A DNA stretch of 64,000 nucleotides. It comes from Pseudomonas sp. BN102 (GTDB lineage Bacteria; Pseudomonadota; Gammaproteobacteria; Pseudomonadales; Pseudomonadaceae). The DNA lies in the NCBI RefSeq assembly GCF_029871245.1, contig NZ_SSON01000073.1, forward strand, positions 89,257-153,256, read 5' to 3'. The translations under genes were made by a program, and so were the position numbers. Of this stretch, positions 1-9,121 are shown piece after piece; within the stretch, counting starts at the first letter, position 1; each line of letters opens with the position of its first letter. Under the pieces are notes generated by a model. That model was not told the origin of the DNA. It ran no database searches and saw only the letters and a program-made list of their open reading frames with translations.

Positions 1-62
1 GGGATCGAACCGCCGACCCTCTGCTTGTAAGGCAGATGCTCTCCCGGCTGAGCTAATCACCC
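1..62 (-). tRNA. tRNA-Val(TAC), partial
   Basis: The reverse complement gives the 5' acceptor strand, D arm, anticodon arm with TAC, and T arm. The 3' acceptor strand and CCA lie beyond the window edge. The 62 visible bases are identical to the complete tRNA-Val copy at 224-299, so this is a tandem duplicate in a Val-Asp-Val cluster read right to left. Confidence 0.93.
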
Positions 63-95
63 TGATGCGTCCAACGCGGGACCGCACACTAAATG

Positions 96-124
96 AAAAA
101 CCCCCAGGCATTACCTGAGGGCTT
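96..124 (-). terminator. intrinsic terminator inside the tRNA cluster
   Basis: On the minus strand the hairpin pairs CCCTCAGG with CCTGGGGG around a short loop and is followed by a run of five T. It lies just past the 3' end of tRNA-Asp, so it should end the Val-Asp transcript. The partial tRNA-Val further left would then need its own promoter or read-through. Confidence 0.7.
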
Positions 125-131
125 TCGAATA

Positions 132-208
132 TGGCGCAGCGGACGGGACTCGAACCCGCGACCCCCGGCGTGACAGGCCGGTATTCTAACCGACTGAACT
201 ACCGCTGC
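132..208 (-). tRNA. tRNA-Asp(GTC)
   Basis: A complete cloverleaf with encoded CCA. The acceptor stem is GCAGCGG with CCGCTGC, the discriminator is G, and the anticodon loop carries GTC. It sits 15 nt downstream of tRNA-Val on the same strand. Confidence 0.96.
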
Positions 209-223
209 GCGTAACTGCGAGAT

Positions 224-299
224 TGGTGGGTGATGACGGGATCGAACCGCCGACCCTCTGCTTGTAAGGCAGATGCTCTCCCGGCTGAGCTAATCACCC
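224..299 (-). tRNA. tRNA-Val(TAC)
   Basis: A complete cloverleaf. The acceptor is GGGTGAT with ATCACCC, the discriminator is A, and CCA is encoded. The anticodon TAC sits in the loop CTTACAA. This is the first gene of the minus-strand Val-Asp-Val cluster. Confidence 0.96.
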
Positions 300-458
300 T
301 TCACTCTCGAAGTGGGGCGCATTCTAGAGCGGTATCCGGACCCTGGCAAGCCCCAATTCAAAAAAAAATTCTCATGCCTTCCAAAGGGTTAGCTCAGGGT
401 TGGCCTGGAGCCTCCCGACGAGAATAATGCGCGCTTTGTGTCCGGAGGTTTTACCCCT

Positions 459-1379
459 ATGTGGTTCCGCAACCTGCTTGTCTATCGCCTCACCCAGGAT
501 ATGAACGTCGATGCCGAGGCGCTGGAAGCCGCGCTGGCCACCAAGCCGGCCCGCCCTTGCGCCAGCCAGGAGCTGACCACCTACGGTTTCGTGGCGCCCT
601 TCGGCAAGGGCCCGGATGCGCCGCTGGTGCATGTCAGCGAAGGCTTCTTCCTGGTCGCCGCACGCAAGGAAGAACGCATTCTCCCCGGTAGCGTCGTTCG
701 CGATGCGCTGAAGGAGAAGGTCGACGAGATCGAAGCCGAGCAGATGCGCAAGGTCTACAAGAAGGAGCGCGACCAGCTGAAGGACGAGATCGTCCAGAGC
801 TTCCTGCCGCGCGCCTTCATCCGCAAGTCCGCCACCTTCGCCGCCATCGCCCCGGCCCAGGGCCTGATCCTGGTCGACGCCTCCAGCCCGAAGCGCGCCG
901 AAGACCTGCTGAGCACCCTGCGTGAAGCCATCGGCTCGCTGCCGGTGCGCCCCGCCTCGGTGAAGATCGCCCCCACTGCCACCCTCACCCAGTGGGTCCA
1001 GACCCAGGAAGCCGCCAGCGACTTCTACGTGCTCGACGAGTGCGAACTGCGGGACACCGATGAAGACGGCGGCGTTGTGCGCTGCAAGCGCCAAGACCTG
1101 ACCAGCGACGAGATCCAGCTGCACCTGACCTCCGGCAAGCTGGTCACCCAGCTATCCCTGGCCTGGCAGGACAAGCTGTCCTTCATCCTCGACGACAAGC
1201 TGGTAATCAAGCGCCTGCGCTTCGAGGACCTGCTGCAGGAGAAGGCCGAGCAGGATGGCGGCGACGACTCCCTCAGCCAGCTCGACGCCAGCTTTACCCT
1301 GATGATGCTGACCCTGGTGGAGTTCATCCCCCAGCTCTTCGAAGCCCTCGGCGGCGAAGAGATCCCGCAGGGCGTCTGA
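459..1379 (+). CDS. rdgC: recombination-associated protein RdgC
   Basis: 306 aa, the usual RdgC length. In this family the protein forms a ring-shaped dimer around double-stranded DNA and limits RecA loading at the nucleoid. The N-terminus [12 protein letters not shown] and the following block with TYGFVAPFG are typical. An in-frame ATG seven codons upstream exists, but the start at 459 fits family N-termini and has GGAGG (444-448) at good spacing. The gene is followed by a hairpin terminator. Its role in recombination is known from E. coli and Neisseria and is inferred here. Confidence 0.95.
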   Translation: MWFRNLLVYRLTQDMNVDAEALEAALATKPARPCASQELTTYGFVAPFGKGPDAPLVHVSEGFFLVAARKEERILPGSVVRDALKEKVDEIEAEQMRKVYKKERDQLKDEIVQSFLPRAFIRKSATFAAIAPAQGLILVDASSPKRAEDLLSTLREAIGSLPVRPASVKIAPTATLTQWVQTQEAASDFYVLDECELRDTDEDGGVVRCKRQDLTSDEIQLHLTSGKLVTQLSLAWQDKLSFILDDKLVIKRLRFEDLLQEKAEQDGGDDSLSQLDASFTLMMLTLVEFIPQLFEALGGEEIPQGV

Positions 1380-1387
1380 CCCTCCCG

Positions 1388-1413
1388 AGCGCCGGCCCCG
1401 AGCCGGCGCTTTC
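1388..1413 (+). terminator. terminator after rdgC
   Basis: A 9-bp GC-rich stem (AGCGCCGGC with GCCGGCGCT) starts 9 nt after the rdgC stop. Only a short T run follows, so efficiency is uncertain. Confidence 0.6.
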
Positions 1414-1435
1414 ACAATGAAGAGAAGGAGGCGCC

Positions 1436-2362
1436 ATGCACGCCCTCGTCACCTTCAGCCGCTTCGTCGGCAACACCTTCGCCCTGTGGATTCTGCTGTT
1501 CGCGGTGCTGGCCTTCTACCAGCCCGCCTGGTTCCTGCCTGTGATCCACTGGCTGGTTCCGTTGCTCGGCCTGATCATGTTCGGCATGGGCCTGACCCTC
1601 AGGACCGAAGACTTCCGCGAGGTGATCCGACGCCCGCTGCGGGTACTGATCGGCGTCCTCGCCCAGTTCATCATCATGCCGGGACTGGCCTGGCTGCTCT
1701 GCAAATTGCTGCAACTGCCGCCGGAAATCGCCGTTGGCGTCATCCTGGTCGGCTGCTGCCCAGGCGGCACCGCATCCAACGTAATCACCTGGTTCGCCCG
1801 CGGCGATGTCGCCCTGTCGGTGGCCATCACCGGGGCAACCACACTCCTCGCCCCGCTGGTAACGCCGGCCCTCATCTGGCTGTTGGCCACGGCCTGGCTG
1901 CCGGTGCAGTTCGGCGCGTTGTTCACGTCCATCCTGCAGGTGGTGGTGCTGCCCATCGCCCTCGGCCTGGTGGCCCAGCGCCTGCTGGGAGACAGGGTGC
2001 GCGTGGCGGTCGACGTGTTGCCGCTGGCATCGGTGATCTGCATCGTCGCGCTCGTGGCATCGATCGTGGCCGCCAGCCAGGCGAAGATCGCCGAGTCCGG
2101 TCTGCTGATCATGGCCGTGGTCATCCTGCACAACGGCCTCGGCCTGGCCCTGGGCTACCTGGCCGGGCGCCTCTGCGGCTTGCCCCTGGCCCAGCGCAAG
2201 ACACTGTCCATCGAAGTCGGCATGCAGAACTCGGGGCTCGGCGCCGCCCTGGCTAGCGCCCACTTCTCGCCCCTGGCCGCGGTGCCCAGTGCACTGTTCA
2301 GCGTCTGGCACAACCTCTCCGGCTCCCTGCTGGCGGCGGTCTACCGGCGCATGGAGGACTGA
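1436..2362 (+). CDS. bile acid:sodium symporter (BASS) family transporter
   Basis: 308 aa with about nine or ten hydrophobic segments across its length. The motifs [12 protein letters not shown] and [24 protein letters not shown] match the BASS/SBF fold, where the paired TM4/TM9 crossover motifs bind sodium. Family members take up bile acids or organic acids such as pantothenate by sodium coupling; the substrate cannot be read from sequence. A strong GAAGGAGG lies before the ATG. The gene is monocistronic between the rdgC terminator and the gdx riboswitch. Confidence 0.88.
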   Translation: MHALVTFSRFVGNTFALWILLFAVLAFYQPAWFLPVIHWLVPLLGLIMFGMGLTLRTEDFREVIRRPLRVLIGVLAQFIIMPGLAWLLCKLLQLPPEIAVGVILVGCCPGGTASNVITWFARGDVALSVAITGATTLLAPLVTPALIWLLATAWLPVQFGALFTSILQVVVLPIALGLVAQRLLGDRVRVAVDVLPLASVICIVALVASIVAASQAKIAESGLLIMAVVILHNGLGLALGYLAGRLCGLPLAQRKTLSIEVGMQNSGLGAALASAHFSPLAAVPSALFSVWHNLSGSLLAAVYRRMED

Positions 2363-2426
2363 ACCCCGAGTCCGCCCATCCGCAGGACTTGCCCAGACAG
2401 TCAGGATGTGCAAAATACTGCGCAGC

Positions 2427-2474
2427 GCAAGGACGACCTTGCCACTCGCGCAGTGATCATCCGGGGACGGCCCC
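2427..2474 (+). promoter_or_regulatory. guanidine-II (mini-ykkC) riboswitch
   Basis: Two hairpins each carry an ACGR tetraloop, the hallmark of guanidine-II RNA. P1 is GCAAGG-ACGA-CCTTGC at 2427-2442 and P2 is GGGG-ACGG-CCCC at 2463-2474. They are 20 nt apart, and P2 ends about 17 nt before the SD GGAGG of a guanidinium exporter gene. In the known class, guanidine binding docks the two loops and frees the ribosome binding site. The class assignment is direct pattern recognition; the regulatory effect is inferred from the family. Confidence 0.92.
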
Positions 2475-2502
2475 AAAACCTGTAGTTCGTTTGGAGGCCA
2501 TC

Positions 2503-2817
2503 ATGTCCTGGATCATTCTCTTTTTTGCCGGCCTGTTCGAGGTGGGTTGGGCCGTTGGCCTGAAGTACACCGAGGGCTTCAGCCGCCCGCTGCCTACCAC
2601 CCTCACCGTCGCCGCCATGGCCGTCAGCCTGGGCCTGCTTGGCCTGGCGATGAAGGAGCTGCCGCTGGGCACCGCCTACGCCATCTGGACCGGCGTCGGC
2701 GCCGTGGGCACCGTGATCGCCGGCGTCATCCTGTTCGGCGAATCCATGGCGCTGGTGCGCCTGCTCAGCGTGGCGCTGATCATCGGCGGCCTGATCGGTC
2801 TGAAGCTCAGCCACTGA
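2503..2817 (+). CDS. gdx: guanidinium exporter Gdx (SugE, SMR family)
   Basis: 104 aa with four hydrophobic helices, a standard small multidrug resistance protein. TM1 holds the essential glutamate in [18 protein letters not shown], and the Gdx-subtype pattern [17 protein letters not shown] follows. Gdx proteins export guanidinium in exchange for protons as an antiparallel dimer in the inner membrane. The guanidine-II riboswitch directly upstream strongly supports Gdx rather than a polyaromatic EmrE-type pump. Start chosen at the ATG with TTGGAGG nine bases upstream; an ORF extension further upstream runs through the riboswitch and is not credible. Confidence 0.95.
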   Translation: MSWIILFFAGLFEVGWAVGLKYTEGFSRPLPTTLTVAAMAVSLGLLGLAMKELPLGTAYAIWTGVGAVGTVIAGVILFGESMALVRLLSVALIIGGLIGLKLSH

Positions 2818-2830
2818 GAATCCCGCCATG

Positions 2831-2858
2831 AAAAAGCCCGCCGATCGGCGGGCTTTTT
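2831..2858. terminator. bidirectional terminator between gdx and the LplT-PlsC gene
   Basis: A near-perfect palindrome (AGCCCGCCGATCGGCGGGCT core) is flanked by A5 on the left and T5 on the right. It lies between two converging genes and can end both transcripts. Confidence 0.9.
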
Positions 2859-2872
2859 CATGGGTGTCGAAC

Positions 2873-4747
2873 CTAGCGCGCGTCGCCACGCAACTCGGCC
2901 ACCTGCAACTGCAAGGTCTGGCGGTCAGCGCGCTCCGGCAGCAGCGGCGTACCGGCCACCAGGCGGATGCGCGACCAGAAGCGCTTGAAGAAGCCCTTGG
3001 CCGGATCGCGGCTGAAGAAGCTGCCCCAGAGCCCCTGCAGGGCCATGGGGATCACCGGCACCGGGTTCTCCTCGAGGATGCGCTCGATGCCGCCCTTGAA
3101 CTCGTTCAGTTCGCCGTCGCCGGTCAGCTTGCCCTCGGGGAAGATGCACACCACCTCACCGTTGCGCAGGTACTCGGCGATCTTCTTGAACGCGGCGTCG
3201 TAGACCAACAGGTCCTCGTGCCGCGCGGCGATGGGCACGGTGCCGGCGGTGCGGAAGATGAAATTCAGCACCGGCAGCTGGTAGATCTTGTAGTACATGA
3301 CAAAGCGCACCGGCCTCCGCACCGCGCCGCCGATCAGCAGGGCGTCGACGAAGGACACATGGTTGCACACCAGCACCGCCGGCCCTTCCTCGGGAATCGC
3401 CTCCAGCCCCCTGTGCTCGACCCGGTACAGGGAATGGCCAAGGAGCCAGACCAGGAAGCGCATGGTGAATTCGGGGACGATCTTGAAGATGTAGCTGTTC
3501 ACCGCGACGTTCATCAGCGACACCACCAGGAACAGTTCCGGGATCGACAGCCCGGCAACGCTGAGGAAGAGGATCGAGGCGATCGCCGAGACCACCATGA
3601 ACAGCGCGTTGAGGATGTTGTTCGCGGCGATCACCCGGGCGCGCTCGTTCTCCGCTGTGCGCGCCTGGATCAGGGCATAGAGCGGCACGATGTAGAAGCC
3701 GCCGAACAGGCCGATGCCGAGGATGTCGCCAAGGATCAGCCAGGCCTGGCCATGGCCCAGTAGCGCCAGCCAGTCATGGGGCGCGGCGCCCTGCGGGAAG
3801 TCGCCGGAGTGCCACCAGAGCAGCAGGCCGAAGAGGGTCAGGCCGATGGAACCGAAAGGCACCAGGCCGATCTCCACCTTGCCTCCCGACAGCCGCTCGC
3901 AGAGCATCGAACCCAGGGCGATGCCCACCGAGAACACCGTGAGGATCAGGGTCACCACGCTCTCGTCGCCGTACAGCAACTCCTTGGAATAGGCCGGGAT
4001 CTGCGTCAGGTAGACCGCGCCGAGGAACCAGAACCAGGAGTTGCCCACCAGCGATCGCGACACCGACGGCCGCTGGCCCAGCCCCAGGCGCATGATCCGC
4101 CAGGACTGGCGGAAGATGTTCCAGTCCAGCGCAAGCTCCGGCAGCGCCGCCGCCGCGCGGGGAATGCCGCGGCTGGCCAGGTAGCCCAGGCTGGCGGTGA
4201 GGACGATGGCGCAGGCCACCAACGGCTCGTAGCGCTCGGCGGACATCATCAGGCCGGCGCTGATGGTGCCGGCGAGAATGGCCAGGAAGGTGCCCATTTC
4301 CACCAGCGCGTTGCCGCCCACCAGCTCGTCCTCGCGCAGCACCTGGGGCAGGATCGAATACTTCACCGGGCCGAACAGTGCCGAGTGGGTGCCCATGGCG
4401 AACAGCGCGAGGTACAGCAGCGGCAGGCTGTCGAAAAAGAAGCCCAGCGCGCCCACGGCCATGATCGCCACTTCCGCCAGCTTGATGGCGCGGATCAGCG
4501 CATCCTTGGCGAACTTCTCGCCGAACTGCCCGCCCAGGGCGGAAAAGAGGAAGAACGGCAGGATGAACAGGAGGGCGCAGAGGTTGGTGAAGATGCCCTT
4601 GTCCCCGGCGATGCTCAGCTTGTAGAGAATGGCGAGGATCAGTGACTGCTTGAAGATGTTGTCGTTGAAGGCACCGAGCAGCTGAGTCACGAAGAACGGC
4701 AGGAACCGCCGGGTGCCCAGCAGGGCGAATTGCGAGTGTTGGCTCAT
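2873..4747 (-). CDS. fused MFS lysophospholipid transporter (LplT-like) and PlsC acyltransferase
   Basis: 624 aa. Residues 1 to about 410 form an MFS domain with about twelve helices, starting with FLPFFVTQLLGAFNDNIFKQ, an LplT signature. Residues from about 430 form a PlsC domain with NHVSFVD (HX4D catalytic pair) and FPEGKLT. In E. coli, LplT flips lysophospholipids inward and Aas reacylates them; many Aas proteins add an acyl-ACP synthetase domain that is absent here. The likely role is remodelling of lysophospholipids in the inner membrane. The acyl donor (acyl-ACP or acyl-CoA) is unknown. The gene is convergent with gdx. Confidence 0.88.
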   Translation of the reverse strand: MSQHSQFALLGTRRFLPFFVTQLLGAFNDNIFKQSLILAILYKLSIAGDKGIFTNLCALLFILPFFLFSALGGQFGEKFAKDALIRAIKLAEVAIMAVGALGFFFDSLPLLYLALFAMGTHSALFGPVKYSILPQVLREDELVGGNALVEMGTFLAILAGTISAGLMMSAERYEPLVACAIVLTASLGYLASRGIPRAAAALPELALDWNIFRQSWRIMRLGLGQRPSVSRSLVGNSWFWFLGAVYLTQIPAYSKELLYGDESVVTLILTVFSVGIALGSMLCERLSGGKVEIGLVPFGSIGLTLFGLLLWWHSGDFPQGAAPHDWLALLGHGQAWLILGDILGIGLFGGFYIVPLYALIQARTAENERARVIAANNILNALFMVVSAIASILFLSVAGLSIPELFLVVSLMNVAVNSYIFKIVPEFTMRFLVWLLGHSLYRVEHRGLEAIPEEGPAVLVCNHVSFVDALLIGGAVRRPVRFVMYYKIYQLPVLNFIFRTAGTVPIAARHEDLLVYDAAFKKIAEYLRNGEVVCIFPEGKLTGDGELNEFKGGIERILEENPVPVIPMALQGLWGSFFSRDPAKGFFKRFWSRIRLVAGTPLLPERADRQTLQLQVAELRGDAR

Positions 4748-4903
4748 CTTCCTTGGTACCTGGTGGTTGGCAGTGGAATAGCCCCGTGCGACTCAAACCG
4801 CACGTCGCTGATTGGACAGCAGGACGGTGGCTGAAAGCCACATCCCCATAGCCAATTCGCGAAAGAATTCGTTCCCACCAGGGACAGATCCGGCCCCTGA
4901 ATG

Positions 4904-4930
4904 AAAAAGGGCGCCAGAAGGCGCCCTTTT
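4904..4930 (-). terminator. terminator after the TonB receptor
   Basis: The stem AAGGGCGCC / GGCGCCCTT with A5 and T4 flanks lies 17 bases past the receptor stop codon on the minus strand. The near symmetry would let it act in both directions. Confidence 0.85.
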
Positions 4931-4946
4931 CCATTCAGCACAGGCC

Positions 4947-7034
4947 TCAGAAGGCCACGCTGGTCTGCAGGTACAGGGTCCGCGGCTGGCCCAGGTACTT
5001 ACCGAGGTTGTTGTCGGTGGAGCGGGTGTAGTACTGGCGATCGAAGATGTTCTTCACCCCGACCGCCACCTTCAGGTTCGCCAGTTGCGGACCGAAGGCG
5101 TACTCGCCGCGGCCGTTCCAGAAGCCGTAGCCGGGAATCTCGCCGAGGGAGCCGTTGGCGCTTTCCGGACGGGTGTTGGCCGAGTCGGCAAACTGGCGGG
5201 ACTGGGCGTAGCCATCCAGGTTCCAGGTCCAGGGGCCGGTGGCGTAGCGCAGGCCGAGGGTGGCGACCTGGCGGGAATAGAACGGCAGGTCGTTGCCCTG
5301 GTTCTCGCCCTCCTCACGGGTGGCCTTGGTCAGCGCCAGCGAGGCGTAGGCGGAAAGCCCGGCCAGGCGCGGGTCGAGGGCGGCGAACTCGTAGCTGCCG
5401 GCCATCTCGAAACCACGGTGGCGGGTTTCCCCGGCGTTGGCCCAGGCGCTCGGCTGGGAACCCGGAACGATTTCCAGCTGGTCCTCGAAGAGGATGTGGA
5501 AGTACGTCAGCTCGGCGGTCCAGATACCGTCGTCGTAGCGCGTACCCAGCTCGTAAGTATGGGCCTTCTCGGCGGTCAGGTTGTCGTCGTCCTGAGACAG
5601 CTGGATGTGCTGGATACTGCCGAACGAGGTGTTGTAGTTGGCGAACAGCTTCCAGGCCTCGGACAGGTGATACATGGTATTCAGCGATGGCAACGGCTCG
5701 CTGAAGCGCTGCTCGCGGCGGTCGCCGGTCAGGTGGTTGTCGGAGGTCACGCGCACCTGCTCGTAGCGCACGCCGGGGGTGATGGTCCAGTTGCCGACGT
5801 CGATGCGGTCGTCGATGTAGGCGGCATGGGCCTCGGTGGCCGCGGTGTTGTAGGTGGCCAGTCGCTTCTGCACGCTCCAGGGATTGGCGCCGGCTGCGAA
5901 GTTGCGGTCGTAGCGCTTCTCCTGGGAGTCCTCTTCCATGTAGCGGTAGCCGACGCCCACTTCGTGGCTGCTCTCGCCCAGCAGGAATATCTGCGAATAG
6001 CGCGGCTCGATGCCGAACACCTCGTACTCGCGGGGGAACTTGCGCAGCCAGGTCATCTTCTGCGGGTTGCCGTTGGTCAGGGTGCTGCCACGGGAACTGG
6101 TGTTGTAGAAGGTGGTGATCTCGAACGTGCGGTCGGAGTCCGGAGTGCGGGTGTACTTCAGCACCGCCTGCTTGCGCTCACCGTCGAAGCGGTCGAAGGG
6201 CCGGCTGGACTGATAGGGGTCGGCCTCGAACTCGGCAGCGGTCAGGCCGCCAGGCATGTCGGCGTCGGCCTCGAAGTACTGCAGGCTACCGTACAGCTCG
6301 TCGATGTCGCTGAGCTTGTACTTGGCCTTCAGCATCACATCGTCGATCTCGGTATCGCTGTGGTCGCGATAGGTGTCGCCGCGCACGCCGGAGTACAGCA
6401 GGGCCATGCCCAGGCCGTTGTCGGCGGTGCCGCCGATGAAGGCGCTGCTCTTGTTGTAGAAGCCGCCCTGGGCCGGCGCGGATTCGGTCTGGAAGCTCAG
6501 ATCGCGAACCATCTCCTCGGGAATCCCGCGGGTGACGAAGTTGATGATGCCGCCGACGTTCTGCGGGCCGTAGCGTACGGAGCCGCCGCCGCGCACGACG
6601 TCGATGGACTCGATGTTGCCCAGCGAGGTCGGCGCCAGGGACAGCTGCGGTTGGCCATAGGGCGCCACGGCCAGCGGTATGCCGTCCTGGAGGATGGTGG
6701 AGCGCGGCGACAGGCGCGAAGTCAGGCCGCGCACGCCGACGTTCAGGGAAATATCGCTACCGCCGGTGCCGTTGCTGTCCTGCACCTGCACGCCGGGTAC
6801 CCGGCGCAGCACTTCTCGCACGTTGCTGGCACCGCTTTCCTTGATGGTCTGCTCGCGGATCACGGTACGCGCGCCGGCGTGGTTCTTCACATCCTCGTTC
6901 TTGGCCTCGCCCAGCCAGTCGCCGACGACTTCGACGTTACCCAGCTCCATGGTTTCGGCGGCGACGCCGGCGTACGAGGTGATGCCCAACGCTATACCCA
7001 GCGCCAGGCGAGAAAGCTTGATGACAGACTGCAT
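4947..7034 (-). CDS. TonB-dependent outer-membrane receptor, FecA-like
   Basis: 695 aa. A signal peptide (about 1-26) is followed by a plug domain with VREVLRRVPGVQVQD and VRGGGSVRYGPQNVGGIINFVTRG, then a 22-strand type barrel ending LYLQTSVAF with terminal Phe. The closest family by pattern is FecA-like ferric-carboxylate receptors, but no N-terminal signalling domain or neighbouring sigma factor is present. An ATG 15 codons upstream is in frame; the chosen start gives a clean signal peptide. The ligand is unknown. No convincing Fur box was found upstream, so metal regulation is not shown. It could in principle serve the receptor-less vibrioferrin operon at 46-54 kb, which is speculation. 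Confidence 0.88.
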   Translation of the reverse strand: MQSVIKLSRLALGIALGITSYAGVAAETMELGNVEVVGDWLGEAKNEDVKNHAGARTVIREQTIKESGASNVREVLRRVPGVQVQDSNGTGGSDISLNVGVRGLTSRLSPRSTILQDGIPLAVAPYGQPQLSLAPTSLGNIESIDVVRGGGSVRYGPQNVGGIINFVTRGIPEEMVRDLSFQTESAPAQGGFYNKSSAFIGGTADNGLGMALLYSGVRGDTYRDHSDTEIDDVMLKAKYKLSDIDELYGSLQYFEADADMPGGLTAAEFEADPYQSSRPFDRFDGERKQAVLKYTRTPDSDRTFEITTFYNTSSRGSTLTNGNPQKMTWLRKFPREYEVFGIEPRYSQIFLLGESSHEVGVGYRYMEEDSQEKRYDRNFAAGANPWSVQKRLATYNTAATEAHAAYIDDRIDVGNWTITPGVRYEQVRVTSDNHLTGDRREQRFSEPLPSLNTMYHLSEAWKLFANYNTSFGSIQHIQLSQDDDNLTAEKAHTYELGTRYDDGIWTAELTYFHILFEDQLEIVPGSQPSAWANAGETRHRGFEMAGSYEFAALDPRLAGLSAYASLALTKATREEGENQGNDLPFYSRQVATLGLRYATGPWTWNLDGYAQSRQFADSANTRPESANGSLGEIPGYGFWNGRGEYAFGPQLANLKVAVGVKNIFDRQYYTRSTDNNLGKYLGQPRTLYLQTSVAF

Positions 7035-7196
7035 GACTTGCCCCCAGGAATGGCCAAGGCCGGCCAGAAAGGGGCGCAACTATACGTGAAGAACTGTCAA
7101 GCGCATATACGAATGATTTACAAATAGAACTTTTTTCCAAGCTGGATCATATAAGCGCGAACCCGCCGCCGGGGCGAGCCGCCGCACGCCGTCGAA

Positions 7197-7526
7197 CTAG
7201 ACCGGCAACTGCCCCAGGGCCCAGCGCAACAGGAAGAACAGCACCAGGCCGCCGAGAATGGTCGCCAGCAGGTGGCGGCTGAGCGCGGCGATCAGGATGG
7301 TGCCCAAACCCGCCAACAGGTAGGCGTTGTCCAGTGCCAGGTGGAAATGCTCGCCATCGGGCATGAGCATGCCGGGTACCACGATGGCGGTGAGCACGGC
7401 CGTCGGCACGTAGTGCAGGCCCTGGCGTACCACCGGCGGGAAGCTCAGGTTGGGCCAGGCGAACAGGCTGTAGCGGATGGCGAAGGTGATTGCCGCCATG
7501 CCGATGATCAGGCTCCAGGTTTGCAT
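7197..7526 (-). CDS. azlD: AzlD family branched-chain amino acid transport subunit
   Basis: 109 aa with three or four hydrophobic helices and the AzlD pattern [19 protein letters not shown]. AzlD is the small partner of AzlC, and the pair exports branched-chain or related amino acids in Bacillus. The start at 7526 is favoured by GGGAGG just upstream. The first 19 bases overlap the 3' end of azlC, a sign of translational coupling. Confidence 0.88.
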   Translation of the reverse strand: MQTWSLIIGMAAITFAIRYSLFAWPNLSFPPVVRQGLHYVPTAVLTAIVVPGMLMPDGEHFHLALDNAYLLAGLGTILIAALSRHLLATILGGLVLFFLLRWALGQLPV

Positions 7527-8239
7527 GAGATGTCCTCCCCCAGCAGATCGAGTCGATAACGCCGCTCCAGCACCACGCCCACGGCAATACCGCTGAGGGC
7601 GGCGGCCATGAGCCCCAGCTTGTACGGCAGGCCCTGGCAGGCCAGCGCCACGGCGCCGGCCACCAGCGCCGCGGCCACCTGGGGCCGATTGCGCAGCATC
7701 GGCACCACGATGCCGATGAAGGTGGCGAGCATGGCGAAGTCCAGCCCCCAGGCCGCCAGGTTGGGCACCGCCTGGCCGAAGATCACCCCCACCAGGGTGC
7801 ACAGCTGCCAGTTCAGGTACATGGCCAGGGCCGCGCCGAGGAAGTACCAGTGCTTGTGCGGCGAGTCGTCCTTCTCCGCATAGCGGTGCTGGACCACGGC
7901 GAAGGCTTCGTCCGTCAGCCAGAAGGCCAGCGGCATGCGCCAGCGGGTCGGCAGGTGGCGGACGAAGGGTTGCAGGGTGGCGCTGTAGAGCGCGTGGCGC
8001 AGGTTGACCACCAAGGTGGTGAGCAGCACCACCGCCGCCCCGGCGCCGCCGCTGAGCAGGGTGATGGCGATGAACTGCGACGAGCCGGCGAACACCAGCA
8101 GCGACATGCCCATGGCCTGCCAGGCGGACAGCCCGGCACCGCCGGCCAGGGTGCCGAAGATGATGCCGAAGGGAATGGCGCCGACGATCATCGGGACGAT
8201 ATCGCGGGCGCCGTGGACGAATTCTGCGGAACGGGACAT
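7508..8239 (-). CDS. azlC: AzlC family permease, large subunit
   Basis: 243 aa integral membrane protein. It carries [16 protein letters not shown] and [14 protein letters not shown] near the N-terminus, both typical of AzlC (PF03591). Predicted to form an inner-membrane amino-acid exporter with AzlD. It lies 36 bases after the AraC-family gene on the same strand, so GNAT, AraC, azlC and azlD may be one transcript. The substrate is not determined by sequence. Confidence 0.9.
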   Translation of the reverse strand: MSRSAEFVHGARDIVPMIVGAIPFGIIFGTLAGGAGLSAWQAMGMSLLVFAGSSQFIAITLLSGGAGAAVVLLTTLVVNLRHALYSATLQPFVRHLPTRWRMPLAFWLTDEAFAVVQHRYAEKDDSPHKHWYFLGAALAMYLNWQLCTLVGVIFGQAVPNLAAWGLDFAMLATFIGIVVPMLRNRPQVAAALVAGAVALACQGLPYKLGLMAAALSGIAVGVVLERRYRLDLLGEDISCKPGA

Positions 8240-8275
8240 GGGGCCTCCTTGTCCCGGCAGACTAGCGGCTCTCCA

Positions 8276-9118
8276 TCAGGGCGTCTTGAACGATCTTGCG
8301 CAGGCGTTGCGGTATTCGCCCGGAGCCACCCCGTAGGCCTGTTTGAACTGCCGGGTCAGATGGCTCTGGTCGGCGAAACCCAGCTGCGCCGCCACATTAC
8401 CCGGCGCACAGCCGGCCTTGAGCAGCGCGCGGGCCTGGTCCAGGCGCTGCTGCTTGAGCCAGGCATGGGGCGGCAGGCCGGTGGCGCGGCGGAAGGTGCG
8501 GGCGAAATGGAAGGGCGAGAGGCTGACCGCAGCGGCCAGCTCCTCCAGGGACGGCGGCTCGGCCAGGCGCTCGCGCAGCAGATCCTTGGCCCTCAGCACG
8601 GCCAGGGGCTCGCGGCCGGGCATGCCGGGCTCCGGCAGCTGCGCATGGCGGCGGAACAGCGCCAGCAGGGCTTCGCGCCAGGCCGTCTGCTGCTCCAGCG
8701 CGCTGGCCTGGCCTTCCAGCAGGCGATGCAGGCTGAGGAAGCCCTGCACCAGGTCGAGGTCACGATGGACGCTGCCGCGCAAGGCCGGCAGACCGGCGAC
8801 GGACAGTTCCAGCTCGTCCAGCACGGCGCGGACCTGCGCGGCTTCCGGGTAGAACACCCGATAGCGCCAGCCCTCGTCATGGCCCTTGGAGCCGGTGTGC
8901 ACCTCATCCGGGTTGATCAGCGCCAGGCTGCCGGCCGGCGCCAGGTGATCGACGCCGCGATAGCGATAGCGCTCCGCGCCAGCTTCGATCACGGCGATGG
9001 CGTAGCCGTCATGCACATGGGGCGCGAAGCGATGCTCGATGTAGCGCGCGGACAGCAGCTCCAGGCCACCCAGATGACCTGCCTGCCAGAAATGGGCGTT
9101 CTCCCGGGGCTCGCCCAT
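8276..9118 (-). CDS. AraC family regulator with cupin sensor domain
   Basis: 280 aa. The N-terminal AraC-binding cupin has FAPHVHDGYAIAVIEAG and INPDEVHTG. The C-terminal double helix-turn-helix (about residues 180-275) has LSPFHFARTFRRATGLPPHAWL and FADQSHLTRQFKQAYG. The gene lies directly before azlCD, as in many genomes where such a regulator controls the exporter. The effector is unknown. Its ATG is three bases past the stop of the upstream GNAT gene. Confidence 0.9.
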   Translation of the reverse strand: MGEPRENAHFWQAGHLGGLELLSARYIEHRFAPHVHDGYAIAVIEAGAERYRYRGVDHLAPAGSLALINPDEVHTGSKGHDEGWRYRVFYPEAAQVRAVLDELELSVAGLPALRGSVHRDLDLVQGFLSLHRLLEGQASALEQQTAWREALLALFRRHAQLPEPGMPGREPLAVLRAKDLLRERLAEPPSLEELAAAVSLSPFHFARTFRRATGLPPHAWLKQQRLDQARALLKAGCAPGNVAAQLGFADQSHLTRQFKQAYGVAPGEYRNACARSFKTP

Positions 9119-9121
9119 GGC

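Noticed and set aside
7080-7145. A possible Fur box (AATGATTTACA) upstream of the TonB receptor.
   Set aside because: Only about 8 of 19 positions match the consensus; far weaker than the site at 46096.
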